Positions 16,133-25,391 of a DNA stretch of 64,000 nt are shown one piece after another. Below the pieces are notes generated by a model that had not been told where the DNA came from, made no database searches, and saw only the letters and a list, made by a program, of their open reading frames with translations. The position numbers and the translations under genes were made by a program. Source of the DNA: Candidatus Woesearchaeota archaeon (GTDB taxonomy: Archaea; Nanobdellota; Nanobdellia; Woesearchaeales; UBA525); NCBI GenBank assembly GCA_028818155.1, contig JAPPOH010000005.1:93943-157942 (forward strand), in the 5' to 3' direction. How positions within the stretch are numbered: position 1 is the stretch's first letter; each line of letters opens with the position of its first letter.

Positions 16133-17743
16133 CTACTTCGGAAGAATTCTCTTCGCTGCTTTCGCTGCGTGATATCTTTCTTGCATCTCTGGTATTTCTT
16201 TTCGTAAGAATCCTTCACCAGGTAAACGAGGCATAACGCGACCACCATCGTACGTATCTTCAGGAAAAGCTAGTGCCATTTTTCTGTGAGGTCCACCAGA
16301 ACCGCTCGCCATGATGACCTGCAATGCGGGATTTGCACTCTTTATTTTTCGCGAAGGCAATATCCAATCACGAGTCAAGTGCAAAAGCATACCAAAATAG
16401 TCTCCCGCATGCGCTGGAAGGTTCGCTAGTTCATTGAGGCTATTGACATAATGTACCTCACATCCTAGATCTGCGGTTCCAAGATGCATGTAATCTCCAC
16501 CGTGGTCTACGATGAGTAATTGTGAAGCTGGTTTTTCTGGCTTCTGAATTTTCTCAATATGGTAGTCACGGAACGTAAAACGCGTTTCATTCATACCATC
16601 GGTTACTCGATATTCCAGACCACCTTGACGTAATTCGAGAACTCGCCGAATGCCAAACTGTGTTCCGTACGCCTTTGTTGGAGGAAGTTTGCCTTTATCA
16701 AAAGAATATGGTTCTCCATGCAATGCTTCTGGTAGTTGCTCTCCTCCGTTTCGCAGAACAATTGCTGCTCGTCGAGAGGAGCCCCTCTTCGGTTCTACTT
16801 CAAGGGTTACGTTACCTTCTGCACCATTGTATGCATCAGCAGCATTTGAAACAAGAATACGAAGACTCTCTCCAATTGCAGGATCAACAAAATATCTTGC
16901 AGGATTCTCATTTCCTGTGACAGTGAATGAAATGTTCGGATACAAATCTTCCATACGAGAAAGTTCTCGGTTAAAGAGATCACTAATCGATACTTTTCCA
17001 GCATCGATAGAGTGTTCAAGCATCCCTCGAATTCTCTCAAGCATCATGCGCATTGGTTTTCGCAACTCTCCTCGTGCTTCTTGCTCTCCAAGAGCAAACT
17101 CATTCTTGTACTCATGTAAATGAGAGTATGTTTCTCTTTCATCTCTGCCATACAAAGAATTGAACGATGTGAGGGAAAGCAATCTTTCTGATGCACCATT
17201 CTTCCGTAAAAATTGTCTGAGTAAATGTAAATCTCCTTGCAAACTGTCAATCTGCTCATGTAAATCTGTTATGCCATCAAGTCCAACAGCTTCCTCAGTT
17301 AATTGTTGAATCGCCGCTTCATCTCGCATATGACTCACAGGCTGTTCGAGAAAATAGTCGACTTTTCTTTTTACATGTTCAGGATCCTCCATAAGCTCTC
17401 GCTTTGCGATGAACACAAGCCCTGGCTCAAGCTGTGTGAATCTTTCTCTGAACTGCCGTGATATCGTTCCACTAAGAATTCCAACCTGAGCTTGAGGGTG
17501 GTGTTTAAAAGCATCTCTAATCGCTACATCTCCATGCTCTCCTTCATACATGTGAAGATCTGTTAGAATGAGATCGGGGTGATTTCCTTCCTGCGCATGA
17601 TAGAAAACCTCGTCTGGGGAACGTCCAGTTTCAACGAGAACACCATCAAGACCTCCAAGAACTTGTGTACCAATTTCGAGCCATGATGGTTGATTATCGA
17701 TGAGCAATACTCTTCTTGGTGTTTCTACTGCAGCAACAGCCAT
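16133..17743 (-). CDS. REC-HATPase hybrid signalling protein with degenerate second REC
   Basis: The 536-aa protein begins with a receiver domain (RVLLIDNQPSW, phospho-acceptor Asp in LILTDLHMY, LSGT, IAKREL). A helical linker follows, then a HATPase_c-like domain with an N-box (LVSNAADAY) and a glycine-rich lid (YGTQFGIRRVLEL). The usual DxGxG box is altered (RNGGEQLP) and I see no clear histidine phosphorylation box. The last 120 residues look like a second receiver fold (QLLIVDHGGDYMHLG) without an acceptor Asp. ATG 17743 is set by a TATA-like TTAAATA at 17766-17773. It may be a signalling ATPase rather than a classical kinase. Confidence 0.75.
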   Translation of the reverse strand: MAVAAVETPRRVLLIDNQPSWLEIGTQVLGGLDGVLVETGRSPDEVFYHAQEGNHPDLILTDLHMYEGEHGDVAIRDAFKHHPQAQVGILSGTISRQFRERFTQLEPGLVFIAKRELMEDPEHVKRKVDYFLEQPVSHMRDEAAIQQLTEEAVGLDGITDLHEQIDSLQGDLHLLRQFLRKNGASERLLSLTSFNSLYGRDERETYSHLHEYKNEFALGEQEARGELRKPMRMMLERIRGMLEHSIDAGKVSISDLFNRELSRMEDLYPNISFTVTGNENPARYFVDPAIGESLRILVSNAADAYNGAEGNVTLEVEPKRGSSRRAAIVLRNGGEQLPEALHGEPYSFDKGKLPPTKAYGTQFGIRRVLELRQGGLEYRVTDGMNETRFTFRDYHIEKIQKPEKPASQLLIVDHGGDYMHLGTADLGCEVHYVNSLNELANLPAHAGDYFGMLLHLTRDWILPSRKIKSANPALQVIMASGSGGPHRKMALAFPEDTYDGGRVMPRLPGEGFLRKEIPEMQERYHAAKAAKRILPK

Positions 17744-17973
17744 TCGCAAAAGAAACGAGAAACACTATTTAAGTATTACTTTAAAGTAGTTATGGAAACC
17801 CACCAAAAATCCATTTATAAACAATTCCGGCAAAACCGATACTTCTGGCAGGTACTCTTATATAGGACTGGCAAGCACCAAACAACCTTTTTTCAGGTAG
17901 CGTCGTAGACGATATTTCACGGAAACCTTTTTAAGCGCTCAGCAGTTTGCGCGCGATATACAAAGGTGAAGAC

Positions 17974-18285
17974 ATGTTACACGATGTGATACAAGATCTC
18001 CGCGGCACAGAAGAAAAAGCCGCAGCCAAAATTCAAAAAGCAGAAACAACTGCCGCACAGAGTATCGTTACGGCAGCGCAACAAGCTGAGACAGACTTTG
18101 AAAAATTAAAAGTCCAGCTTCAGAAAAAGCGTGAGAGAGCGCTTGCCACAGCAGAACAGAAGGTCAAGAAAGAGACGGCAAAGATTGCTGCGAATGGCAA
18201 GAAAGAGCTCACAAAACTGAGCAAAGCTGCAAGTTCAAAAAAATCGGCTATGAAGACTTCTATCACAAAGACACTGTTCCCATAA
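17974..18285 (+). CDS. atpH: A-type ATP synthase subunit H
   Basis: This 103-aa coiled-coil protein (LHDVIQDLRGTEEKAAAKIQKAE, long Lys/Ala/Glu heptads) is the peripheral-stalk partner of subunit E in archaeal ATP synthases. It is the first gene of the operon H-I-K-E-C-F-A-B-D. The start ATG 17974 follows the ribosome site AAGGTGAA by 5 bp. A TATA-like CTTTTTAAG near 17928-17936 predicts a short leader of about 15 bases, unlike the leaderless single genes around it. Confidence 0.85.
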   Translation: MLHDVIQDLRGTEEKAAAKIQKAETTAAQSIVTAAQQAETDFEKLKVQLQKKRERALATAEQKVKKETAKIAANGKKELTKLSKAASSKKSAMKTSITKTLFP

Positions 18286-18286
18286 A

Positions 18287-20203
18287 ATGTTTCGAAGCCA
18301 CGACATGACAAAGGCAACGCTCCTCGGTCACAGCGCTGACAGGGAGCAGATTATCCAAAAGCTGCACAAGCTTGGCCTCTTGCAATTAATTGACCTGAAA
18401 TCAAGCAACATCGACTTAGAAGCAGCTGTACCAACAGAAGAGGTCCGTGAACTCAGCGGACTCCTCCTCCGTGTCAGCCACCTTGCATCTATTCTCAAAC
18501 TCGCGCCAGTGAAGCAGAGCTTCGCGCAGAAACTCTTCGGTCTTGAGACAACAGAGAAGAACACAGTCAAGCGAAAGGAAAAAGCAACAGTCGTGAAGGA
18601 ATCAGAAGCGTTCCTTGAAAAGAATGAGAGCACACTCTTAGCGCTCGAAGAGCAGTACGAAGCAGCATTGGAAAAAATCGATGAGTACAAAGAGTACAAG
18701 AGTGTTATCAATACACTTCTCTATCATAATATTCCCATGGATGTGTTAGGAGAAACGGCACATTGCCGTTTCACTGTTGGCAAGATGCCAACGGCAAACC
18801 TCGCACCCTTGAAGAAAGAACTCAAGAAGGAGCTGAAAGGGCATTTCGATCTTGAAGTGCAAGAAGCGGATAAGCGCACATCCGTTATTGTAATTATTAC
18901 CCTACAGAGCGATACATCCAAGGTGAACTTCCTCGTCAAGAAGTACGGTCTTGCAACATACGCATTCAGATCCCTCCCACCATCCGAGAACCCGATGGAA
19001 TGGGTGGATGAACACATTGAGCAAGCTGAAGAAAGCAGGGAAGAAGCGATCGAAAACATTGAGAAGCTTCACGGCAAGCTCTTACACAAGGCAATCTTCC
19101 TCCGTGAGGAGATTGAACTCATTGAGGAGCGGTTCGAAGCGGTCCATAAAATGAAAGAGAGCAAGAAATTCTTTGTTCTTCAAGGCTGGGTTACCAAAAC
19201 AGAGCGAAACATACTCAAGCGAAACATGCGAGAGGTTATCGTTCTTGAAGAAGAGCCAGAAGCAGGAGAAGAACCGCCTGTCAGGCTCACAAATCCAGGA
19301 TTCTATAAGCCTTTTGAGATGCTGACAGAATTGTATGCACTGCCAAAGTACAAGGATCTTGATCCGACGTTCATCGTTGCGCCATTATTCTTGATTTATG
19401 CAGGGTTCATGCTGACAGATTTCGTCTATGGCTTTGGTCTCGTCCTTTTAGGGAGCACATTATACTTCTTATTCAAACGACACGCGAAAGGTGTGTCTAA
19501 CATGGGCATCAGCATTGGGTTCATCGGCTTCTTCAGCATGATCTTCGGCGTGCTCACAGGCTCATATTTAGGAGATGCACCAAAATACTTCATGGGCCTC
19601 GAAACATCACAGATCGCGATCTGGAAGGATCCGTTAGCCGATCCATTGTATTTCCTTATCATCTCATTAATCGTGGGTATTGTCCACTTGAACATCGGTC
19701 TTATTCTCGGTTTAACAGAAGATATTCGCAAGAAAGCGTGGAAAACGATGATGAGCGACCGTGTTGTCTGGTGGGTCTTACAACTCGCAGTCTTGGCATT
19801 CGTCTTGAAATTGAGTTTGCTTGGAAAGATACTGCTCGGGCTCACCGTCTTAATGGTGATCGTCCTCCAAGGTCCTTTGGGATTGCTTGGCATGACGGGT
19901 TTTATGGGCGATGTTATCAGTTATAGCAGGTTGTTCGCCCTTGCGTTATCCACAGCAGGTATCGCAATGACTGTTAATTTGTTAGCAGACATGATGACGG
20001 GCATCCCATACGTTGGATTCGTCCTTGCTGCGATCATTTTCATTAGCGGTCACTTATTCAGCTTCGCAATGAACGCGCTTGGGAGCTTTGTGCATAGTAT
20101 TCGTTTACAATTCGTGGAGTTCTTCAGCAAGTTCTACGAGGGTGGCGGTGATAAGTTCGAGCCATTCAAGGAAGAACGTGTCTACACAGAGGTGCGCTCG
20201 TGA
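18287..20203 (+). CDS. atpI: A-type ATP synthase subunit I (stator a)
   Basis: The 638-aa protein has a cytoplasmic N-terminal half of about 345 residues with long coiled coils, then seven to eight membrane segments (from about residue 365). The membrane part forms the ion half-channels facing the rotor K subunit. The late region LGMTGFMGDVISYSRLFALALSTAGIA carries the conserved SRLFAL arginine that contacts the rotor carboxylates. It starts 1 bp after atpH and overlaps atpK by 4 bp (GTGA). Confidence 0.93.
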   Translation: MFRSHDMTKATLLGHSADREQIIQKLHKLGLLQLIDLKSSNIDLEAAVPTEEVRELSGLLLRVSHLASILKLAPVKQSFAQKLFGLETTEKNTVKRKEKATVVKESEAFLEKNESTLLALEEQYEAALEKIDEYKEYKSVINTLLYHNIPMDVLGETAHCRFTVGKMPTANLAPLKKELKKELKGHFDLEVQEADKRTSVIVIITLQSDTSKVNFLVKKYGLATYAFRSLPPSENPMEWVDEHIEQAEESREEAIENIEKLHGKLLHKAIFLREEIELIEERFEAVHKMKESKKFFVLQGWVTKTERNILKRNMREVIVLEEEPEAGEEPPVRLTNPGFYKPFEMLTELYALPKYKDLDPTFIVAPLFLIYAGFMLTDFVYGFGLVLLGSTLYFLFKRHAKGVSNMGISIGFIGFFSMIFGVLTGSYLGDAPKYFMGLETSQIAIWKDPLADPLYFLIISLIVGIVHLNIGLILGLTEDIRKKAWKTMMSDRVVWWVLQLAVLAFVLKLSLLGKILLGLTVLMVIVLQGPLGLLGMTGFMGDVISYSRLFALALSTAGIAMTVNLLADMMTGIPYVGFVLAAIIFISGHLFSFAMNALGSFVHSIRLQFVEFFSKFYEGGGDKFEPFKEERVYTEVRS

Positions 20204-23200
20204 ACACGATCAGTGGCATGGCTATTGAGCACGCGTCTGTGAGCCAAGCACTCGCTGTTGCGCCTGAAGTTGCTGCTGGTGCGATGGACGCCGCGGTGAA
20301 TATGACGAATGTGACTGCAACGGGCATGTTTGGCGGTATGTTTGAGGGACAGATCACAGGCGCTGGCGTCGCGATGGTCGGCGCAGGTATTGCGGTGAGT
20401 GTTGCAGGCTTGGCAAGTGCAATTGGCGCGGGTATCGTAGGTGCTGCTGGCGCGAAGAGCGTTGCTGAGGACCCAAAGAACTTCAGTACGAGCTTACTTT
20501 TCCAGGCACTGCCACAAACACAAGGTATTTACGGCTTTTTGATCGCTATTCTCATCTTACTTGGCGCTGGCGTCGTTGGCGCCGCAAAAGATATCACGCT
20601 CGCACAAGGTCTTGGCGCGCTCGGTGCAGGCTTGGCTGTTGGTCTTGGCGCTGTGTCCGCGATTGGGCAGGGTATTGCTGCAGCTGCAGGTATTGGTGCC
20701 GTAGGTCAGGACAAGAAAATGTTCGGAAAAGGAATATTATTCTCCGTGCTTCCTGAGACGCAAGCACTGTATGGCTTCATTATTAGTATCTTGATCCTCA
20801 TTGGTATGGGGTTGTTTGGCGCTGCGAAGGGCAACGTCACGATGGTTATGGGCTGGGCCGCTATTGGTGCTGGCCTCGCTGCGGGCATTGCCGCTTTAAG
20901 TGCGATTGGACAGGGTATCGCTGCCGCTGGTGGCATTGGTGCTGTGCTTGAGAAAGGAAAAACCTTCGGAAAGAGTATTCTGTTCGCTGTGCTCCCTGAG
21001 ACGCAGGCGCTCTACGGTTTTATTATCGCTATTTTGATCTTAATCGGTTTCGGCATCCTTGGCTCGCCGCTTGGCGAATTGAGTATGGGTGTCGGGATGT
21101 TCGCAGTTGCAGCAGGCTTGTCCGTGGGTATTGCCGCTTTAAGTGCGATTGGGCAGGGTATTGCTGCTGCTAGCGGTATTGGCGCAGTGGCGAAGGATGA
21201 CAAAGTTTTCGGCAAGGGGATTTTGTTTTCTGTGTTGCCTGAGACGCAGGCACTGTATGGGTTCTTGATTGCCGTGCTCTTGCTTGTTGGTGGTGGCATC
21301 GTTGGTGGTGCGAAAGCAGGGATTGACACAGCACTCGGCGTGATTGCGATTGGCGCCTCACTCTCTGTAGGTATTTCAGCTCTCTCTGCTATTGGCCAAG
21401 GTATTTCAGCTGCTGCAGGTATCTCTGCGGTTGCTGAACGGAAGGAAATGTTCGGAAAGTCTATTATCTTCAGTATTATTCCTGAGACGCAAGCGCTCAT
21501 GGGCTTCTTGATTGCGATCCTAATTCTCATTGGCACGGGTGTCATTGGTGCTGCGAAAGCTGGTTTAACTATTCCAATGGGCCTTGTCGCGATTGGTGCA
21601 GGCCTTGCCGTTGGTATTGCAGCTATTTCAGCCGTGGGTCAAGGAAGTGTTATTACAAGTGGCATTGCCGCTGTCGCGAAAGATGCGAAGATGTTCGGTA
21701 AGTCATTGCTCTTTGGTGTCTTGCCGCAGACGCAGGCGTTGTATGGTTTCCTCATTGCTATTCTCTTATTGGTTGGCGGCGGGATTATCGGCGCCACGAA
21801 GGCAGGATTAACGACCGCTGTTGGGTTAGTCGCGATTGGCGCTGGTCTTTCAGTAGGACTTGGTGCTATTTCTGCTATCGGTCAGGGTATAGCTGCTTCG
21901 TCTGGTGTCACAGCAGCTGCAAAGGACAAGAAGATGTTCGGCAAGAGCATTTTGTTCTCTGTCTTGCCTGAGACGCAAGCGCTGTATGGCTTCTTGATCG
22001 GTATCTTACTCCTTGTGGGAGGAGGTATCATGGGTGCAGCACAGGCTGGTTTGTCTATCGCTGTTGGCCTCGTTGCTCTTGGCGCTGGTTTATCTGTTGG
22101 CGTTGCTGCTATCTCTGCTATTGGCCAGGGTACAGTCGCAGCTTCCGGTATTGGCGCGACGTTAGAAAAGCCAAAAACGTTCGGGAAGGCGATTTTATTC
22201 AGTGTTCTTCCAGAAACACAAGCATTGTATGGGTTCTTGATAGCTGTCTTACTCTTGGTTGGCGGTGGCATTATGGGCGCTGTCAAAGTCGGTATTACGA
22301 CGCCGATGGGCATTGTTGCGCTTGGCGCAGCACTCGCAGTGGGATTAGCGTCCATCTCCGCGATCGGTCAGGGAGCTGCAGCTTCCTCAGGCATTGGCTC
22401 TGTGACAGAAAACCCTGAGATGTTTGGTAAATCTATTATCTTCAGTATTATTCCAGAAACACAGGCGTTGATGGGGTTCCTCATCGCCATTCTCATATTA
22501 ATAGGATCGGGCTTGATGGGTGCAGTGAAACTTGGCTTGACCAGTGCTATGGGTATCATCTCTATTGGCGCGGGTCTCGCAATTGGCCTTGCAGCGATTA
22601 GCGCTGTGGGCCAGGGTTTCGTTGTGTCCAGTGGTATTGGCACAGTGGCAAAGGACAAGAAAATGTTTGGGAAGGCGCTCTTATTTGGTGTCTTGCCGCA
22701 AACACAGGCGCTCTATGGTTTTTTAGTTGCAATCTTACTTTTGGTTGGTGGCGGCGTGATTGGCGCGATCAAGCCAGGGATTGAGCTCCCAATTGGCTTG
22801 TTGGCAATGGGTGCAGGGTTAGCTGTTGGTCTTGGCGCAATTAGCGCTGTGGGCCAGGGTATCGTTGCTGCATCTGGCGTGAACGTTGTCGGACAGAACA
22901 ACAGAATGTTCGGGAAGGGGATTTTGTTTTCTGTCTTGCCTGAGACGCAGGCGTTGTATGGCTTCTTGGTCGCAATCTTATTGCTTGTTGGTGGCGGTGT
23001 CGTTGGCACATTGAAAGCAGGGCTCACGCTCCCAGCAGGGTTAATCGCGGTTGGTGCTGGCCTCAGTATCGGAATTGCTGCTATCAGCGCCATTGGTCAA
23101 GGCCTTGCTGCCTCTTCCGGTATTGGCGCTGTTTCCGAGAAGGAAAAAATGTTCGGCCGCGGTATTTTATTCAGCGTCTTGCCTGAGACGCAGGCGTTGT

Positions 23201-23493
23201 ACGGTATTATCATTAGCATCTTGCTCATGACAGGGGCAGGATTACTCGGATCACTGAAAGCAGGTATCACGTGGCTCCAAGGTATTGGTGCGATCGGCGT
23301 TGGACTCACCATGGGCTTCGCAGCAATCTCTGCAATCGGTCAGGGTGTCGTTGCAGCTGGGAGCGTTGGCGCATCGTTACGTGATCAAAAGAGCATGGGG
23401 AAAGGATTAGTGTTAAGCGTCATTCCGGAGACGTACGCAATCTTCGGTCTATTGATCGCAATCCTCGTTATGCTCGGACTCAAACTCATCTAG
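20200..23493 (+). CDS. atpK: A-type ATP synthase rotor subunit K, single chain of 13 hairpins
   Basis: This 1097-aa membrane protein is a fused c-ring subunit. After a 50-residue N-terminal lead, 13 two-helix hairpins follow. The ion-binding position in the second helix of each (PETQALYG type) lies at residues 106, 186, 267, 348, 429, 510, 591, 672, 753, 834, 915, 996 and 1077, exactly 81 apart from hairpin 2 on. Ten are Glu; hairpins 1, 6 and 10 have Gln. First helices carry SAIGQG or SAVGQG; hairpin 1 has SAIGAG. Normal K subunits have one or two hairpins; Methanopyrus kandleri is the known case of 13. GTG 20200 follows GAGGTG and overlaps atpI. Confidence 0.95.
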   Translation: MNTISGMAIEHASVSQALAVAPEVAAGAMDAAVNMTNVTATGMFGGMFEGQITGAGVAMVGAGIAVSVAGLASAIGAGIVGAAGAKSVAEDPKNFSTSLLFQALPQTQGIYGFLIAILILLGAGVVGAAKDITLAQGLGALGAGLAVGLGAVSAIGQGIAAAAGIGAVGQDKKMFGKGILFSVLPETQALYGFIISILILIGMGLFGAAKGNVTMVMGWAAIGAGLAAGIAALSAIGQGIAAAGGIGAVLEKGKTFGKSILFAVLPETQALYGFIIAILILIGFGILGSPLGELSMGVGMFAVAAGLSVGIAALSAIGQGIAAASGIGAVAKDDKVFGKGILFSVLPETQALYGFLIAVLLLVGGGIVGGAKAGIDTALGVIAIGASLSVGISALSAIGQGISAAAGISAVAERKEMFGKSIIFSIIPETQALMGFLIAILILIGTGVIGAAKAGLTIPMGLVAIGAGLAVGIAAISAVGQGSVITSGIAAVAKDAKMFGKSLLFGVLPQTQALYGFLIAILLLVGGGIIGATKAGLTTAVGLVAIGAGLSVGLGAISAIGQGIAASSGVTAAAKDKKMFGKSILFSVLPETQALYGFLIGILLLVGGGIMGAAQAGLSIAVGLVALGAGLSVGVAAISAIGQGTVAASGIGATLEKPKTFGKAILFSVLPETQALYGFLIAVLLLVGGGIMGAVKVGITTPMGIVALGAALAVGLASISAIGQGAAASSGIGSVTENPEMFGKSIIFSIIPETQALMGFLIAILILIGSGLMGAVKLGLTSAMGIISIGAGLAIGLAAISAVGQGFVVSSGIGTVAKDKKMFGKALLFGVLPQTQALYGFLVAILLLVGGGVIGAIKPGIELPIGLLAMGAGLAVGLGAISAVGQGIVAASGVNVVGQNNRMFGKGILFSVLPETQALYGFLVAILLLVGGGVVGTLKAGLTLPAGLIAVGAGLSIGIAAISAIGQGLAASSGIGAVSEKEKMFGRGILFSVLPETQALYGIIISILLMTGAGLLGSLKAGITWLQGIGAIGVGLTMGFAAISAIGQGVVAAGSVGASLRDQKSMGKGLVLSVIPETYAIFGLLIAILVMLGLKLI
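20436..23490 (+). repeat. 243-bp tandem repeats within atpK
   Basis: Twelve successive intervals between ion-site codons follow a period of 243 bp (first interval 240 bp). The units are diverged at the DNA level, so the array is old. Hairpins 4-7 and 8-11 match each other position by position, which points to a block duplication of four units (972 bp). Confidence 0.9.
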
Positions 23494-23502
23494 AGGGATA
23501 GC

Positions 23503-24060
23503 ATGAAAGGCATCGAAAAAATCAAGAAAAAAATCATGGCGGACGCTTCTAAGGAGGCATCGTCAGCAAGAGCTGCTGCGCGCAAAGAAGCGAAAGGACT
23601 GCAGCAGAAGCACAAAACACAACACGATGAATACAAGGAACACTTCAACGAGCGAACGAAAGCGCTCGTCGCGAGCTTACAGCAGAAGAGCCTTGCGCAA
23701 GCACGCTTGGACGTTAAAAAGTCTATTTTGCAAAAGCGAGAGGAGATTATTGATGAGAACATTGCTACTGTTGTAGACAAGCTTGACCATGGGAGTAAGA
23801 ACTATGAGCGATTCCTCAAAAGCATGATCGATGCAAACCTCGCACACCTCTCTGGCAACATCACTGTACACTGCAGCAAAGATGATGTCTCGTTAGCGAA
23901 GCAACTGCTCGCTGACAAGGCGACAGTCAAAGAAGCAGACCTGACGGGCGGCCTTGTCTTCGAGGATGCATCTGGCAAGCGAGTAGATGCAAGCTTATCT
24001 GCAGTACTAGAAGCAAAGAAAGACACAATCAGACAGGAGGTAGCAGCACTGCTACAGTAA
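23503..24060 (+). CDS. atpE: A-type ATP synthase subunit E
   Basis: The 185-aa protein has an N-terminal coiled coil (residues 1-85, Lys/Glu/Ala-rich) and a C-terminal globular part (residues 90-185, GGLVFEDASGKRVDASLSAVL) that binds the catalytic head. It forms the peripheral stalk with subunit H. Length and order in the operon match archaeal E subunits. It begins 9 bp after atpK with a weak ribosome site. Confidence 0.9.
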   Translation: MKGIEKIKKKIMADASKEASSARAAARKEAKGLQQKHKTQHDEYKEHFNERTKALVASLQQKSLAQARLDVKKSILQKREEIIDENIATVVDKLDHGSKNYERFLKSMIDANLAHLSGNITVHCSKDDVSLAKQLLADKATVKEADLTGGLVFEDASGKRVDASLSAVLEAKKDTIRQEVAALLQ

Positions 24061-24062
24061 CT

Positions 24063-25082
24063 ATGGATATCATCATCGGAGCGGTCATTGGCTTTGTCCT
24101 CGTTGTCTCAGCAGTCGTTGTTGGGCCAACAGTCAAGATGGCAGTCGGCGTTGCTCCATATTTGTACACGAACACGCGCTGCAGCGCAAAGAGCGGCCTC
24201 CTCTTGAAGAGAAAAACGTATGACAGTCTTTTAGCGAGCACATACGTCAAAGAAGTCTATGCTGAATTAGAAGAAACATCGTACAGCCATGTGGTGGAGC
24301 ATGCAAACGAGTTCGGCGGCGCCTCTGTGTTGTTAGATAAAGATCTTTATGAGACATATACGTGGCTTGAGGATGTTATGCCAGAGAAGATCCGGCCAAT
24401 CATCACGGCAATGAAGATGAAATTCGAAGTGCAGCAACTCAAAGAAGCAATGAACGCACTCGCTGACAATGAGCGGCCAGGCGAGATGCAGTATATTTCA
24501 AACCCAAATACTCGGCTCAAGTGTGAGGAAGCATCCGATATCAATTCCTTAGTCACTGCTCTTGAAGGCACGCCATACGGTGACCTCGTTTCAGGGAGCG
24601 CTCCTGCTACAGAGTTAGATAGACACTATCTCTTGAGCGTTATGGATGCGATTGACTCCTGCAAGGATCAGAAAGCGGCGGAACCATTCAGGGAATATTG
24701 GAGGAGAATGATCGACTTCGCAAACATCCGCGTCGCTCTTCGTCGAATGAGCGAAGATGCTGACCTGCCATTCGTGCAAGGCGGCACGATACGCGTGAAG
24801 AAACTACAGAATGTCGGAGACAAGAACCAACTCGTGGAGCTCCTTCAGAAAACACCATACACCGTTGATGTTGCGAGCGCAGGTATCAAGCTCGAGCAAG
24901 CATTCCTGCAGGCGATCAGCACGGAAGGAGCACGGTCCAGTGCTAAGCACCCGTTGAAAGCAGGACCGGTCGTGAACTTCCTGATTCAGAAGGAACTAGA
25001 AGTAAGAAACTTGAATATTATTTTGAAATTGAAAGCGGAGGGATTCAAAGCAGACGAAATCAACGATCTGCTCGTCGTCTAA
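24063..25082 (+). CDS. atpC: A-type ATP synthase subunit C
   Basis: This 339-aa protein (yeast subunit d-like) is the central socket joining the rotor ring to the D/F shaft. Family features are NTRCSAKSGLLLKRKTYD near the start, LDRHYL in the middle and LEVRNLNIILKLKAEGF at the C-terminus. A short hydrophobic N-terminal stretch (IIIGAVIGFVLVVSAVVVG) is longer than usual and could anchor it to the membrane; typical C subunits are soluble. It begins 2 bp after atpE. Confidence 0.9.
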   Translation: MDIIIGAVIGFVLVVSAVVVGPTVKMAVGVAPYLYTNTRCSAKSGLLLKRKTYDSLLASTYVKEVYAELEETSYSHVVEHANEFGGASVLLDKDLYETYTWLEDVMPEKIRPIITAMKMKFEVQQLKEAMNALADNERPGEMQYISNPNTRLKCEEASDINSLVTALEGTPYGDLVSGSAPATELDRHYLLSVMDAIDSCKDQKAAEPFREYWRRMIDFANIRVALRRMSEDADLPFVQGGTIRVKKLQNVGDKNQLVELLQKTPYTVDVASAGIKLEQAFLQAISTEGARSSAKHPLKAGPVVNFLIQKELEVRNLNIILKLKAEGFKADEINDLLVV

Positions 25083-25084
25083 AA

Positions 25085-25381
25085 ATGGATATCGCAATCA
25101 TCGCAGATGAAGACACAGTACTTGGCTTCAAGTTAGCAGGCGTCAAGAACGCAACAGTCTACAAAGAAGACAATGCAAAGGAAGCTGTTAACGAGTACAA
25201 GAATGCGAAAATCGTCATCGTCACAGAAAAAGTAGCAGCGAAGCTCAAAGAGCAAGAGCTGCTTGACAATATGCATGGTGTTGTGGCAGAGATTCCTGAC
25301 AAATCAGGATCCACTGGCGCAGCACTCGAGAATATCAGCACGATGCTTGAGGAAGCAATCGGTGTGAAATTAAAATCATAG
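25085..25381 (+). CDS. atpF: A-type ATP synthase subunit F
   Basis: The 98-aa protein has the Rossmann-like subunit F fold (DIAIIADEDTVLGFKLAGV, IVIVTEKVAAKL, VVAEIPDKSG). It binds subunit D in the central shaft and regulates coupling. The start is 2 bp after atpC. Length is normal. Confidence 0.92.
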   Translation: MDIAIIADEDTVLGFKLAGVKNATVYKEDNAKEAVNEYKNAKIVIVTEKVAAKLKEQELLDNMHGVVAEIPDKSGSTGAALENISTMLEEAIGVKLKS

Positions 25382-25391
25382 GTGATACAGT

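Noticed and set aside
17792-17908. 38-codon frame divergent from the REC-HATPase gene
   Set aside because: The TATA centre is only about 22 bp from the ATG, the peptide is Gln/Arg-rich without features, and nothing else supports it.
21012-23312. Long minus-strand frames antisense to atpK
   Set aside because: They arise from the repeated codon pattern of the 13 hairpins.
20436-23490. Regular repeats considered as a CRISPR-like array
   Set aside because: They are coding, 243 bp long and encode membrane hairpins.
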